Source: Deferribacteres bacterium
GTDB taxonomy: Bacteria > Thermosulfidibacterota > Thermosulfidibacteria > Thermosulfidibacterales > Thermosulfidibacteraceae
DNA: 12,950 bases
Direction of reading: 5' to 3'
NCBI GenBank assembly: GCA_013153205.1
Contig: JAADEW010000006.1
Location: forward strand, 1-12,950
Shown here in pieces: positions 1 to 8,657 of this stretch. The translations under genes were made by a program, and so were the position numbers. Every line of letters begins with the position of its first letter. The first letter of the stretch is position 1. Below the pieces are notes generated by a model, which saw nothing but the letters and a program-made list of their open reading frames with translations, ran no database searches and was not told where the DNA came from.

Positions 1-1476
1 AAGTGGGCTTTCAAGGCGGGTCTGGCTCTCCTTTCAGGAAGGGTCAGGGAGGAGGACAGGCGTTTCTTGAAAGCCTTCGCTGAGGGTATGGGGTTCTCTT
101 CTCACAAAGCCCTTTCTACCTTCTGCTTTCCGGACTTTTTCAACTGCCTGCTTTCCATCTCCAACAACCTTTTGGGCCTTTCCATTCCCCACATACCTTT
201 GGGGTGTAGCGTTTTCGTTGCTTTTGACAGCGCCACAAAGGATAAAGCCCTATATCACGGCAGGAATCTGGATTACAGCGGTGGCAGAGTCTGGGAAAAG
301 GGGCACTGCATTCTCGTTATGAAGCCTAAAAATGCGATTGCTTCTGTGAATGTTCTGAGTGAAGGGGTTTACGCTCCCGGAATAACGGCCATTAACGAGG
401 AGGGGCTCTGCGTCAGCGTGGATTTGTGCTTCACCAGAGATGTCTCCTTCAGGAGGACACCTCTTTTGAGCCTCTTGTCTGAGATTGTGTCCAGCGCAAA
501 AAGGTTGCGGGATGTGGCGGACATATTGAGAAAGAAAAAGCCCCTTGCAGGGTGGGCTGTGACGGTATCCAGCGCCAGTGAGAAAGATGCGGCTGTTTTT
601 GAGCTTTCCGCCTCTTCGGTGGAGATGGTGCACCCTGAAAACGGTATCCTCTGCTACACCAACATGTATCTTTCGGAAGGCAAAAAGATGAAGGAGTATG
701 CCCCTTCTTATGTGTGGGTTGAGAATAACTATGTGAGGTATGACAGGCTGAGGCAGTTTCTCCTTGAAAACAGCGGCCTTCTTGACGAAAAGATGCTAAT
801 AGCCCTTTTGGGAGACACATACGACCCCCTTATAGAGAGGGAGATGGCTTTTGCCAATACAATCTCAAATGCCGCAAACATCTCCTCTGCCCTGTTCTGC
901 GCTGAAAAAGACAGGCTGTGGGTGGCGGAGGGGGATGTGCCCGTGAACAGAAAAAGCTTTGTTGAGTTTTCTCTGTCTAAGCTTTTCTCAGGCAAAGCGG
1001 AAGTTTTAGGTGAACTTAAAGGCAATTCCCTCGGCGAAAGGAAGGAGCGGGCGTTCAGGTATTTTGTTGAAGCCTGTTTTTCCTGGGAGGCTGAAGCGAA
1101 CCTTGAGGCGGTCATTGCCTTTATGGACAAAGCTGTTGAGGAGGACGATGGAGAGCCCCTCTACTTTTTCGTAAGGGCGCTCTTTTTGCTGAAGGCTGAA
1201 AGGATAGAGGAGGCTTTCAGGGACATTGAGGTGGTGCTCAAGGGACCTCTCACCCATTACAAGAGGCTTGTGGTTTCTCTGTGGAAGGCGAGGATATACG
1301 ACCTCATGGGAAACAGAGAGGAGGCTTATCACTGGTATGAAAAGGTTGTATCGGGTAAAGCTCCCCTCGATTTACAGAAGATGGCGTGGAAAGGGATAAA
1401 GAAAGGATACACCAGAAGGATGCTGAAAAAGATGGATGTTATCCCTTTTCTCGCCGATTTTGTGGATGTGTTATAA
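1..1476 (+). CDS. C45-type Ntn-hydrolase (acyl-CoA:6-APA acyltransferase-like) with TPR-like C-terminus, 5' partial
   Basis: The reading frame is open from base 1, so the true start is probably upstream. The first start codon inside the window is a TTG at 67 with no clear ribosome binding site. The likely nucleophile is the Cys encoded at 205-207 in an LGCSVFVAF context, where self-cleavage before Cys would activate the enzyme. The family-typical GRNLDY follows at 259-276, and a GITAINEEGL stretch starts near 379. This order (Gly-Cys, then GRNLD, then G-x-x-x-N-E-x-G-L) fits peptidase family C45, the choloylglycine/acyltransferase superfamily, whose members hydrolyse or form linear amide bonds; the substrate cannot be inferred. 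From about 1060 to 1440 the protein is all helical, with TPR-like pairs (for example around the RIYDLMGNREEAYHWYEKVV segment), which is unusual for plain C45 enzymes. No signal peptide is visible in the part seen. The 3' end overlaps convergent bioB by 38 bp. Confidence 0.72.
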   Translation, partial: KWAFKAGLALLSGRVREEDRRFLKAFAEGMGFSSHKALSTFCFPDFFNCLLSISNNLLGLSIPHIPLGCSVFVAFDSATKDKALYHGRNLDYSGGRVWEKGHCILVMKPKNAIASVNVLSEGVYAPGITAINEEGLCVSVDLCFTRDVSFRRTPLLSLLSEIVSSAKRLRDVADILRKKKPLAGWAVTVSSASEKDAAVFELSASSVEMVHPENGILCYTNMYLSEGKKMKEYAPSYVWVENNYVRYDRLRQFLLENSGLLDEKMLIALLGDTYDPLIEREMAFANTISNAANISSALFCAEKDRLWVAEGDVPVNRKSFVEFSLSKLFSGKAEVLGELKGNSLGERKERAFRYFVEACFSWEAEANLEAVIAFMDKAVEEDDGEPLYFFVRALFLLKAERIEEAFRDIEVVLKGPLTHYKRLVVSLWKARIYDLMGNREEAYHWYEKVVSGKAPLDLQKMAWKGIKKGYTRRMLKKMDVIPFLADFVDVL

Positions 1477-2380
1477 GCTCAAATCCCAGGTCTTCCACCA
1501 GCTTCTGGTCAAGGCGTGGGTCCCTTCCGGGTCTTGTCAGGTATCCGCCCACCATAAAGCCGTTTACTACAAGGGCGGCAAGCGCAAGGGTCTCTCTTAA
1601 GCTGGCTTCCCTTCCCCCGCAGAGCCTCAGCTCCGCTTCGGGAAACTTGAACCTCAGATACAGAAGAAGCTTCAGGAATTTGAGGGGTGGATAGGGCTTT
1701 TGGTTTTCAAGGGGGGTGCCGGGAATGGGAATGAGGAAGTTGATGGGTATGGATTCCGGCTCAAGCTCTTTAAGGCTTTCCGCAAGCTTAACCCAGTCCC
1801 TTTCGCTTTCGCCCATGCCGAAAAGCCCTCCACAGCAAAGCTCAAGCCCCGCCTCTTTCACTTTTTTTGCAAAGCTGAACTTCTTCTGCCAGTCTATCTT
1901 TGTGGTTATGCGTGGATAGAATTCCTTTGATGTCTCAAGGTTGTGGTGCACTCTCCTTACGCCGGATTCCTTCAGCTCTTTTAGAAAGTCTTCGGGGATT
2001 ATGCCCAAAGAGACATCCACATCTATATCCACCCGGCTTTTTATTGCTTTCACCGCATCAATAATCTTTTCAAACTCTTTCTCGCTCAAGCTCTTTCCGC
2101 TGGTGACGATGCTGTATTTTACCGCCTTTGCCTCTTTTGCCTTTAAGGCTCCCTCCACCATTTCCTCAACATCCACCAGAGGATAGACGGGGGCTTTTGT
2201 CTTTTTGGGAAAGGCCTGTGCGCAGAAGGCGCATCCTCCGTTGCATATCCCGCTTTTGGCATTTATGATAGAGCAGAATTCAAAGGCCCTGCCCCACACC
2301 TCAACCCTTTTTTTAAAGCCATGGGAAAGAAGCTCGCATATCCTTTCTTCCGGTATCTTCAGTATCTCTTCAGGTTTCAT
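1439..2380 (-). CDS. bioB: Biotin synthase, radical SAM, with non-canonical auxiliary-cluster cysteines
   Basis: 313 residues, a normal length for BioB, which inserts sulfur into dethiobiotin in the last step of biotin synthesis. The radical SAM cluster motif C-x3-C-x2-C is at C46, C50 and C53, preceded by the BioB-typical SIINAKSG (37-44). Other BioB landmarks are HHNLETSKEFY (145-155), the GGLFGMGE loop (184-191), PINFLIPIPGTPL (212-224) and LRLCGGRE (251-258). By hand alignment to E. coli BioB, the [2Fe-2S] ligands C97 and C128 are replaced by Ser90 and Asp122. C188 corresponds to C182 and R260 to R252. Additional cysteines occur at C36, C183 and C254. The start ATG overlaps the end of the upstream lipoprotein gene by 11 bp, suggesting translational coupling. 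No other biotin genes are in the window. A radical SAM relative with another substrate is possible but less likely given the BioB landmarks. Confidence 0.88.
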   Translation of the reverse strand: MKPEEILKIPEERICELLSHGFKKRVEVWGRAFEFCSIINAKSGICNGGCAFCAQAFPKKTKAPVYPLVDVEEMVEGALKAKEAKAVKYSIVTSGKSLSEKEFEKIIDAVKAIKSRVDIDVDVSLGIIPEDFLKELKESGVRRVHHNLETSKEFYPRITTKIDWQKKFSFAKKVKEAGLELCCGGLFGMGESERDWVKLAESLKELEPESIPINFLIPIPGTPLENQKPYPPLKFLKLLLYLRFKFPEAELRLCGGREASLRETLALAALVVNGFMVGGYLTRPGRDPRLDQKLVEDLGFELITHPQNRREKG

Positions 2381-2846
2381 CTTTGACCCTGACCTTCACC
2401 GTCTGGGAGCATGCGGCGACAAGCCTCCCGTCTTTCCAGCCTTTAAGGAATATGACGAGGTCCGTTCCCTCGCCTCCCCAGAAAAGCTCTCCTTTGATGA
2501 GAACCTCCGCTTCGTCAGGAGTTTTGCTCATCTCCACCCATCTGTTGATGAAGCTTTCCTGTGTTAAGTTTTTCAGTGAGGTTGTGAAGGCTTCCGGGAT
2601 TTTTTTTCGGGACTTCACGGTGAAGTCTTCAACGAAAACGCTTTTCGGATAGGCTTGCGCCATTATGCAGGCGGTTAGATTGCTTATCGCTTCTTTCAGC
2701 TCTTTCTCCTTTACGAAAAGCACCCTTCTTTTTGACAGGGAGAGGGTGAATTGAGGCTGGATAAACATCTCCTCTTCAAGGAAAGCCTTCCCTCTGGCGC
2801 AACCTAAAACCGCTATCATTAAAGCAAGGCTGATAAATTTTTTCAT
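2370..2846 (-). CDS. Putative small lipoprotein of unknown function
   Basis: 158 residues with a lipoprotein signal: MKKF, a hydrophobic stretch, then a V-L-G-C lipobox with the lipidated Cys at residue 16. After processing it would be anchored to a membrane on the periplasmic side. The rest alternates strands and helices: a central SVFVEDFTVKSRK segment, a helix with IPEAFTTSL, then EAEVLIKGELFWGG and a strand ending VKVRVK. This pattern recalls small CsgG/FlgO/LpoB-like envelope lipoproteins, but I cannot assign a family by eye. It is the first gene of a two-gene unit with bioB (11-bp overlap), although no link to biotin is evident. The -10-like TAAGAT lies only 6 bases before the ATG and there is no Shine-Dalgarno sequence, so the mRNA may be leaderless. 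Confidence 0.7.
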   Translation of the reverse strand: MKKFISLALMIAVLGCARGKAFLEEEMFIQPQFTLSLSKRRVLFVKEKELKEAISNLTACIMAQAYPKSVFVEDFTVKSRKKIPEAFTTSLKNLTQESFINRWVEMSKTPDEAEVLIKGELFWGGEGTDLVIFLKGWKDGRLVAACSQTVKVRVKDET

Positions 2847-2852
2847 GCTCTA

Positions 2853-2880
2853 ATCTTACAATTGAGCTCCATTTTTTCAA
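2853..2880 (-). promoter_or_regulatory. Probable promoter of the lipoprotein-bioB unit
   Basis: Reading the minus strand, TTGAAA (2880-2875) is followed after 16 bp by TAAGAT (2858-2853). The predicted transcription start falls at or next to the ATG at 2846, so the transcript would have little or no leader. Two well-placed boxes support this; there is no experimental evidence. Confidence 0.5.
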
Positions 2881-2888
2881 GATGCCGG

Positions 2889-2917
2889 TTGACCTTGTGG
2901 TTTTAAGGATTTAATTT
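2889..2917 (+). promoter_or_regulatory. Possible promoter of the cysM-mfd operon
   Basis: TTGACC (2889-2894), a 17-bp spacer and TAATTT (2912-2917). The -10 box is weak (3 of 6). A transcription start near 2924 would lie directly before the cysM ATG at 2926. The only Shine-Dalgarno-like AAGGA (2905-2909) is 16 bases upstream of the ATG, too far for normal use, which again suggests a very short or absent leader. The 79-bp divergent gap is too short for a typical riboswitch. Confidence 0.38.
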
Positions 2918-2925
2918 AGAGCACT

Positions 2926-3822
2926 ATGAAATACGTAAGGGCTGATAGAGTTCTTGAGCTTATAGGGAACACCCCTATTGTGAAGCTCAATGCCTTCTCC
3001 ACCGGGGAGGTGGAAATCTGGGCGAAGATAGAAGCCTGTAATCCCGGCGGCAGTATAAAAGACAGAGCGGCTCTCTTCATGATAGAGGGTGCGGAGAAAA
3101 GAGGGGAGCTGACCAAGGACAAGACGATTATTGAAGCCACCTCTGGTAACACGGGCATCGGTCTTGCCCTTGTTGCGGCGGTTAAGGGATACAGGGTCAA
3201 GATAGTTATGCCTGAGTCCGTGAGCCTTGAGAGAAGGGCTATACTGAAGGCTTTTGGGGCTGAGGTGGTGCTTTCTCCGGGAGATAAGGGCACGGACGGT
3301 GCAATAGAGCTTGCCGCCAGAATTTACGAGGAGAACAGGTCAGAGTATTACATGCCCAACCAGTTTGACAATCCCGACAACATGAGAGCCCATTACGAGA
3401 CCACGGGACCTGAGATATGGGAGCAGATGGAAGGCAGGATTGACGCCTTCGTAGCGGGGATAGGCACGTCCGGAACCCTCATGGGGGTTGGAAAGAGGCT
3501 GAAGGAGCTCAATCCCGATATTAAGCTTTTCGGGGTGGAGCCCCCTCCGGGACACGGCATTCAGGGCTTGAAGAGCCTTGACGAAGCGCGGGTGCCAAAG
3601 CTTTTTGACCCTTCCCTGCCCGATGAGCTTATAAGGGTGTATGACGAAGAGGCTTTTGAGATGATGAGGAGGCTTCCTAAGCTTGAAGGGCTTTTCGTGG
3701 GCATATCTTCAGCGGCGGCTCTGATTGGGGCGTTGAGGGTTGCCGAAAAGCTCAAAAGGGGAAGGATAGTCACAATCTTTCCTGACGGTGGAGACAGATA
3801 TCTTTCAACGGGGATTTTCTGA
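2926..3822 (+). CDS. cysM: O-acetylserine sulfhydrylase / cysteine synthase (CysM-like)
   Basis: 298 residues, fold type II PLP enzyme that makes cysteine from an activated serine (O-acetylserine or a related ester) and sulfide or another sulfur donor in the cytoplasm. K45, in [10 protein letters not shown], is the PLP Schiff-base lysine. TSGNTG (72-77) is the substrate loop, GTSGT (180-184) the phosphate-binding loop, and GISSAAA (from 259) and [14 protein letters not shown] (285-298) complete the family pattern. The NQFDNPDN-x4[10 protein letters not shown] stretch (145-165) and the short C-terminus without a CysK-type tail favour CysM over CysK, but the two cannot be firmly separated by eye; thermophile relatives sometimes prefer O-phosphoserine. 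It is the first gene of the plus-strand operon, and mfd starts 9 bp after its stop. Confidence 0.9.
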   Translation: MKYVRADRVLELIGNTPIVKLNAFSTGEVEIWAKIEACNPGGSIKDRAALFMIEGAEKRGELTKDKTIIEATSGNTGIGLALVAAVKGYRVKIVMPESVSLERRAILKAFGAEVVLSPGDKGTDGAIELAARIYEENRSEYYMPNQFDNPDNMRAHYETTGPEIWEQMEGRIDAFVAGIGTSGTLMGVGKRLKELNPDIKLFGVEPPPGHGIQGLKSLDEARVPKLFDPSLPDELIRVYDEEAFEMMRRLPKLEGLFVGISSAAALIGALRVAEKLKRGRIVTIFPDGGDRYLSTGIF

Positions 3823-3831
3823 GTCTATTTC

Positions 3832-6800
3832 ATGAAGATAACAGGTGTTTCCGGTTCCGCTCTTTCCTTTTACCTTTCGGAGCTTTTTGAGGAGGGTGGA
3901 AGGCTTCTTGTGGTTGCCCCTTTTGAAGAGGCTCCGCTTATCTACAGAGAGCTGAAAACCTTTACGGACCCGCTCTTTTTTCCCGCCTGGGATGTGGAGC
4001 CTGAAAGCGGACTTTCCCCTTCCGTTTCCGTTGTGGCAGATAGGGTCAGAACCCTGGTTGAGCTCGTTAACCGCTCAAAGTATCTGGTTGTGACCACCCC
4101 TTACGCCCTTGCCCAGAAGGCTTCGGACCCCATGGATGTGCTTGAAAAACTGCAGGTTGTGGTTAAAGGCGCAAATCTCGTAAGGGATGAGTTCGTCAGG
4201 ACGCTGGTTGACATGGGCTACACCAGGGTTTCCGTGGTGGAGAATGTGGGGGGATTCAGCGTAAGGGGCGATGTTATAGATGTGTTTCCTCTGGGCGAAA
4301 GAACCCCATACAGAATAGAGCTTTTCGGTGATGAGGTGGAGTCTATAAGGAGCTTTGACCCTGTAACCCAGCGCTCTTTGCAGGAGAAGGGTTCCATCAC
4401 CGTGCTTCCCTTTAAAGAGCCTGACGCGGTTCGTGATGCCCTTGAGGTGTTGCAGGCTGACAGAGTCGTTTTCGTTGACCCCGATACAGTGAGGGCTCAG
4501 TTTGAAGACGCCGCCTTCTGGGGCGATGGAGAGGTTAAGGCTTTAAGCCCGCATGTTGAGATTTTCCCTTTTGAAGAGGCAAAAAGCGGTATTCAGACCC
4601 ATTTTCTCCTTGATGCCTCCTTGAAAGGGGAAAAGCGGATAAGTTATGTGGCTTCAAGGGTTAGGGAGCTTCTTAAAGAGGGATTTAAGGGATTTGTGGT
4701 CGTTGAGGGCAGAGACCGGCAGAAGGCTATATACGAGCTGTTTCTGAATTACGGGCTTACCGCAAGACCCACCGAATACAGGCGTTCCCTTGTGAGGACC
4801 GGGCTGTATGTCATTCCCGGATTTCTGCGGGAGGGGTTTCTCTGGGAGGAATACGGCGTCTTTTTCATAACGGAGAAGGAGCTGTTCGGGAAGAGAAAGG
4901 CAAAGAGAAAGAAGGTGCGTGCAAAGGGTTCTCTGCTGACCTCTCTCAGAAATCTTTCCCACGGCGATTATGTTATTCACAGGGACCACGGCATAGGCGT
5001 GTTCAGAGGGCTCAAAAAGACGGAAGCCTCCGGTATGGTGAAGGAGTTTCTGACCATAGAGTATAAGGACGGCGATGTCCTTTATGTTCCCGTGGACAAG
5101 CTCAACCTCGTCCAGAAGTATGTGGGTGCAGAAGGCTCCCCTCCGCGTATAGACAAGCTCGGCGGCACCACTTGGAAGCGGGCAAAGGAGAAGGTGAAAA
5201 AGGGGCTGGAGAAGTTCGTTAAGGAGCTTCTTGAGCTTCAGGCGAAAAGACTCAGCGCAAAGGGATTTGCCTTTTCCCCGGATACCCCGTGGCAGAGGGA
5301 GTTTGAGGAATCCTTTCCCTACGAGGAGACCCCTGACCAGATGAAAGCCGTTGAGGATGTGAAGGCTGACATGGAGTCTGAGAAGCCCATGGAGCGGCTT
5401 ATATGCGGTGATGTGGGGTTCGGCAAGACGGAGGTCGCCATGAGAGCCGCTTTTAAAGCGGTGGTTGACGGAAAACAGGTTGCGGTCCTCGTTCCCACCA
5501 CCGTTCTGGCGGAACAGCATTACGAAACCTTTTCGGAAAGGTTTAAGGACTACCCCGTTAACATAGAGGTGCTGAGCAGATTCAAAAGCAGGAAGGAGCA
5601 GAAGCGGATTCTGGAGGCTTTAAGAAAGGGTGATGTGGACATCGTTATAGGCACCCACAGGCTCCTTTCTGACGATGTGGTTTTTAAGGATTTGGGGCTC
5701 GTTATAATAGACGAGGAGCACAAGTTTGGCGTAAAGCACAAGGAGAAGTTCAAAGCCCTCAAGGCAAATGTGGATGTTCTGCTTCTTTCTGCAACCCCCA
5801 TTCCGAGGACGCTGAATCTGGCTTTGTCCGGCCTCAAAGACATTTCGGTAATAGAGACGCCCCCTGAGGGAAGGAAGACGGTTAAGACCTTCGTTACCAC
5901 CTTTCGGAAGGAGACCCTGAGGAGGGCTATCTCAAGGGAGCTTTCAAGGGGCGGTTCCGTATTTATCGTGCAGAACAGGATAGAGGGGCTTGAGGAGCTT
6001 GCCGGCACGGTTCGTTCCATGTTTCCTCAGGCTAAAATAGACATCGCTCACGGCAGGATGAAAAGCTCGGAGCTGGAAAAGATAATGTATAGGTTCTTCA
6101 AGGGAGAGACCAGCATTCTGATTTCCACTGCCATAGTGGAGTCCGGTCTCGACATACCCAATGCCAACACCTTGATAGTGGTGGGGGCGGAAAAATTTGG
6201 CCTCGCTCAGCTTTATCAACTGCGGGGCAGAGTGGGAAGGGGAAAAGAGACGGCTTACGCCTATTTTCTGGTGACTCCGGGAAGCCTCACGGAGGAGGCG
6301 AAAAAGAGGCTGAAGGCGCTTCAGGAGTTTTCCGAACTCGGCTCCGGATTGAGGCTTGCCTTAAGAGACATGGAGATACGCGGATTTGGCAGTATCCTCG
6401 GGAAGGAGCAGTCAGGCAACATAGCGAGTATCGGGCTTGAGGAGTATCTCAACCTCCTTGAGGAGACGGTTAATCGGATGAAGGGCGAGGAGAAGGTCAG
6501 GGAGATAGAGCCTCAAATAGTGGTGGCGGTGGAGGCGTATATACCCGACTCCTACATTGAGGACGACAATGTTAAGCTTGCCGTTTACAAAAGGATTATG
6601 AGCGCTGACATTGACGAGCTTGACGAGGTCAGGGAAGAGGTAAGGGACCGGTTTGGCCAGCTACCCGATGAGGTAGAGGGACTTTTCACGCTGTCAGCTC
6701 TCAAAATCCTGTGCAAAAGGCTGTTTGTGGAAAAGCTTCAGCAAAAAGGGAAAACCTTTTCGCTTGAGTTCTCTCCCTGCGCCTCCGATGCCGTCTTAAA

Positions 6801-6948
6801 AAAGGTGGAGGCCTCTGAAGGTTTTGTGAGAAAGGGGGAGAGAAGCTTTATCTTCCTGTCTGACGGGGTTAAGCCCCTTATTGAAAGCTTGCTAAAGCTT
6901 ATTAGTGATGTTAACCTTCAAAAAACCAGAGTGGGAGAGGGGAAATGA
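3832..6948 (+). CDS. mfd: Transcription-repair coupling factor Mfd
   Basis: 1038 residues, somewhat shorter than E. coli Mfd (1148). Mfd recognises RNA polymerase stalled at DNA lesions, displaces it with an ATP-driven translocase and recruits UvrA. Residues 1 to about 200 form the UvrB-like N-terminal module ([14 protein letters not shown] near 140-154). The RNA polymerase-interacting domain begins at about 375 ([17 protein letters not shown]). The RecG-like superfamily 2 motor has Walker A GDVGFGKT (526-533), the DEEH box (627-630), an SATPIPRTL segment and the arginine-finger motif RGRVGRG (798-804). The C-terminal TRCF domain has AYIPDSYI and VKLAVYKRI. All motor motifs look intact. No clear Shine-Dalgarno sequence precedes the ATG, so translation may depend on coupling to cysM 9 bp upstream. 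Its stop overlaps the next start by 4 bp (ATGA). Confidence 0.97.
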   Translation: MKITGVSGSALSFYLSELFEEGGRLLVVAPFEEAPLIYRELKTFTDPLFFPAWDVEPESGLSPSVSVVADRVRTLVELVNRSKYLVVTTPYALAQKASDPMDVLEKLQVVVKGANLVRDEFVRTLVDMGYTRVSVVENVGGFSVRGDVIDVFPLGERTPYRIELFGDEVESIRSFDPVTQRSLQEKGSITVLPFKEPDAVRDALEVLQADRVVFVDPDTVRAQFEDAAFWGDGEVKALSPHVEIFPFEEAKSGIQTHFLLDASLKGEKRISYVASRVRELLKEGFKGFVVVEGRDRQKAIYELFLNYGLTARPTEYRRSLVRTGLYVIPGFLREGFLWEEYGVFFITEKELFGKRKAKRKKVRAKGSLLTSLRNLSHGDYVIHRDHGIGVFRGLKKTEASGMVKEFLTIEYKDGDVLYVPVDKLNLVQKYVGAEGSPPRIDKLGGTTWKRAKEKVKKGLEKFVKELLELQAKRLSAKGFAFSPDTPWQREFEESFPYEETPDQMKAVEDVKADMESEKPMERLICGDVGFGKTEVAMRAAFKAVVDGKQVAVLVPTTVLAEQHYETFSERFKDYPVNIEVLSRFKSRKEQKRILEALRKGDVDIVIGTHRLLSDDVVFKDLGLVIIDEEHKFGVKHKEKFKALKANVDVLLLSATPIPRTLNLALSGLKDISVIETPPEGRKTVKTFVTTFRKETLRRAISRELSRGGSVFIVQNRIEGLEELAGTVRSMFPQAKIDIAHGRMKSSELEKIMYRFFKGETSILISTAIVESGLDIPNANTLIVVGAEKFGLAQLYQLRGRVGRGKETAYAYFLVTPGSLTEEAKKRLKALQEFSELGSGLRLALRDMEIRGFGSILGKEQSGNIASIGLEEYLNLLEETVNRMKGEEKVREIEPQIVVAVEAYIPDSYIEDDNVKLAVYKRIMSADIDELDEVREEVRDRFGQLPDEVEGLFTLSALKILCKRLFVEKLQQKGKTFSLEFSPCASDAVLKKVEASEGFVRKGERSFIFLSDGVKPLIESLLKLISDVNLQKTRVGEGK

Positions 6949-7769
6949 GAAAAATTGCAGCCGTTTTGTCATTGATTTTCGCTATGGTTCTGATAAGCGG
7001 TCCTTCATACGGAAAGAAGGAGAAGGTGCTTGCCCGGGTGAACGGTGAGCCCATTACCGAGAAGGACTTTAGCGAGGCTCTTGAGGTTCTGCCGCCTCAG
7101 CTTAGAGCCGTGGTGCAGAGCAATCCCGACATGAAGAAAAAGTTTCTTGAAAATCTGATTAACCAGAAGCTCCTCTTACAGCAGATGAGGAAAGAGGGGG
7201 TAAAGGAGGACGAGGAGATAAAGAGGAAGGTGAGACAGTACAGGGAGGCACTGCTTCTCAAAAAGTATGTGGACGAGAAGCTTTCTAACATAAAGGTGAC
7301 GGACGAGGAGGTAAAAGAGTATTACGAGAAGCACAAGTCCGAATTTACCCAGCCTGCCAAAATAAAGGTGAGGCACATACTGGTTAAGACGAAGAAAGAG
7401 GCAGAAGAGATAAGGAAGAAGCTTTTGAAGGGGGCGGATTTTGCCGCTCTTGCCAGAAAGTATTCCATTGACAAGGCTTCTGCCAGAAACGGTGGTGAGC
7501 TGGGTGAGCTGACCAGAGACAGTCTGGTTAAGGAGTTTGCGGATGTGGCGTTTTCCCTTAAAGTTGGTGAAATCAGCAAGCCTGTGAAGACCAGATTCGG
7601 CTACCACATAATACAGGTGGAGAAGAAAACCCCTGAGGTGGTGATACCTTTATCCCATGTGAAGGAGGAGATTAGGCAGACCCTGCTTCATCAGAAAAGA
7701 AGTGAGGCTTTGAGAAAGATGATAGAGGACTTGAAGAAAAAATCCAAGGTAGAGGTTTATGTGAAGTGA
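6945..7769 (+). CDS. Periplasmic SurA/PrsA-type parvulin peptidyl-prolyl isomerase
   Basis: 274 residues. An N-terminal signal sequence (Arg-Lys, then a hydrophobic core at residues 4-18, probable cleavage after SYG at 21-23) sends it out of the cytoplasm. Residues 28-130 form a SurA-N-like helical chaperone domain starting with ARVNGEPIT. Residues 139-226 are a parvulin rotamase domain with the expected active-site histidines in VRHILV (H144) and GYHIIQV (H221), plus the typical NGGELGEL turn (182-189). It probably helps fold or deliver outer-membrane or secreted proteins and looks catalytically competent. The ATG overlaps the mfd stop by 4 bp and GGAGAGGGG ends 2 bases upstream of it. It is followed by a second, diverged member of the same family, again with a 4-base overlap. 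SurA, PpiD and PrsA labels cannot be told apart with certainty here. Confidence 0.9.
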   Translation: MRKIAAVLSLIFAMVLISGPSYGKKEKVLARVNGEPITEKDFSEALEVLPPQLRAVVQSNPDMKKKFLENLINQKLLLQQMRKEGVKEDEEIKRKVRQYREALLLKKYVDEKLSNIKVTDEEVKEYYEKHKSEFTQPAKIKVRHILVKTKKEAEEIRKKLLKGADFAALARKYSIDKASARNGGELGELTRDSLVKEFADVAFSLKVGEISKPVKTRFGYHIIQVEKKTPEVVIPLSHVKEEIRQTLLHQKRSEALRKMIEDLKKKSKVEVYVK

Positions 7770-8656
7770 GGAGGTTTGTTTTTCTGCTGGGTGCTCTTTT
7801 AATTTTTTCCGCCACAGCAGGTGGGGTTATAATAGAGAAGATAGTTGCCGTGGTGAACGGTGAGCCCATCACCTTAACGGAACTGCAGGAAAGAGCCATT
7901 TTCATCAAGAACGCCACGGGCAAGGATTTGCCCCTGAAGGAGGTCTTGAGGCAGGTCATCCTTGAGGAGCTTCAGCTTCAGGAGGCGAAAAAGCTTGGGC
8001 TTGATGTGGACCCGGATGTGGTGAACTCATACATTGAGAACTTCAAGAAAGAAAACGGTATGACCGACGAGGACTTCAAAAAGTTCCTTGAGGAAAGGGG
8101 AATAACGGAAAAGGCTTACAGAGAGGAGATAAGGCGAAAGATACTTATAAACAAGCTCATGAATTACGAGATAAAGTTGAGGGTTGCCGTTCCGGAAGAG
8201 GAGGTGAGGGAGTATTACGAAAAGCACAAAGAGGAGTTTCGCCTTCCTGAAGGGGCTGAGGTGTGGATGATTTTCATTCCCAGAGAGGAGGGAAAGGAGC
8301 TTGCCGAAAATATATACGCAAAAATTCTGGCTGGAGAATCCTTTGAAGAGCTTGCCAGAAGGTATTCAAAGGGTCCCCATGCCGAGGATGGGGGAAGGCT
8401 CGGTATCGTCAAGAAAGGGGATTTGGTGAAGGAGATAGACGAGTTCGTGTTCAATACCGACAAGCCCTTGGGGTTTATTGAACGGCCGGAAGGCTATTAC
8501 ATCGTCAAGGTTAAGCGCTACAAGGAGAGATACATACCCTTTGAGCAGGTTAAGGACAAGATAAAGGCGAAGCTCCTTCAGGAAAAGTTTGAGAAAAGGT
8601 ATAAGAGCTGGCTTAACGAGCTGTTTGAGAAGGCTACCATAAAGATACTTATGTGA
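7766..8656 (+). CDS. SurA-like periplasmic chaperone with degenerate parvulin domain
   Basis: 296 residues, starting at a GTG that overlaps the previous stop (GTGA). The signal peptide is residues 1-20 ([20 protein letters not shown]). The SurA-N domain starts with VAVVNGEPITLTELQ (27-41) and contains a long helical segment to about 150. Residues 163-250 align with a parvulin domain (GPHAEDGGRLG at 203-213, then GYYIVKV). The two active-site histidines of the upstream paralogue are replaced, H144 by M168 and H221 by Y245, so I infer a chaperone with weak or no isomerase activity, comparable to the inactive P1 domain of E. coli SurA. It is the last gene of the cysM operon. One base separates its stop from the stop of the convergent minus-strand gene, and no intergenic terminator can fit. 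Confidence 0.87.
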   Translation: MRRFVFLLGALLIFSATAGGVIIEKIVAVVNGEPITLTELQERAIFIKNATGKDLPLKEVLRQVILEELQLQEAKKLGLDVDPDVVNSYIENFKKENGMTDEDFKKFLEERGITEKAYREEIRRKILINKLMNYEIKLRVAVPEEEVREYYEKHKEEFRLPEGAEVWMIFIPREEGKELAENIYAKILAGESFEELARRYSKGPHAEDGGRLGIVKKGDLVKEIDEFVFNTDKPLGFIERPEGYYIVKVKRYKERYIPFEQVKDKIKAKLLQEKFEKRYKSWLNELFEKATIKILM

Positions 8657-8657
8657 T

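Noticed and set aside
2847..2925. A riboswitch or BirA operator in front of bioB or cysM
   Set aside because: The gap is only 79 bp, filled by two promoters, with no clear long hairpin or dyad of the BirA type.
4654..5520. A 288-codon open frame on the minus strand inside mfd
   Set aside because: It lies wholly antisense to conserved Mfd motor sequence, has low-complexity Leu/His-rich content and no recognisable motifs; it is a shadow of the real gene.
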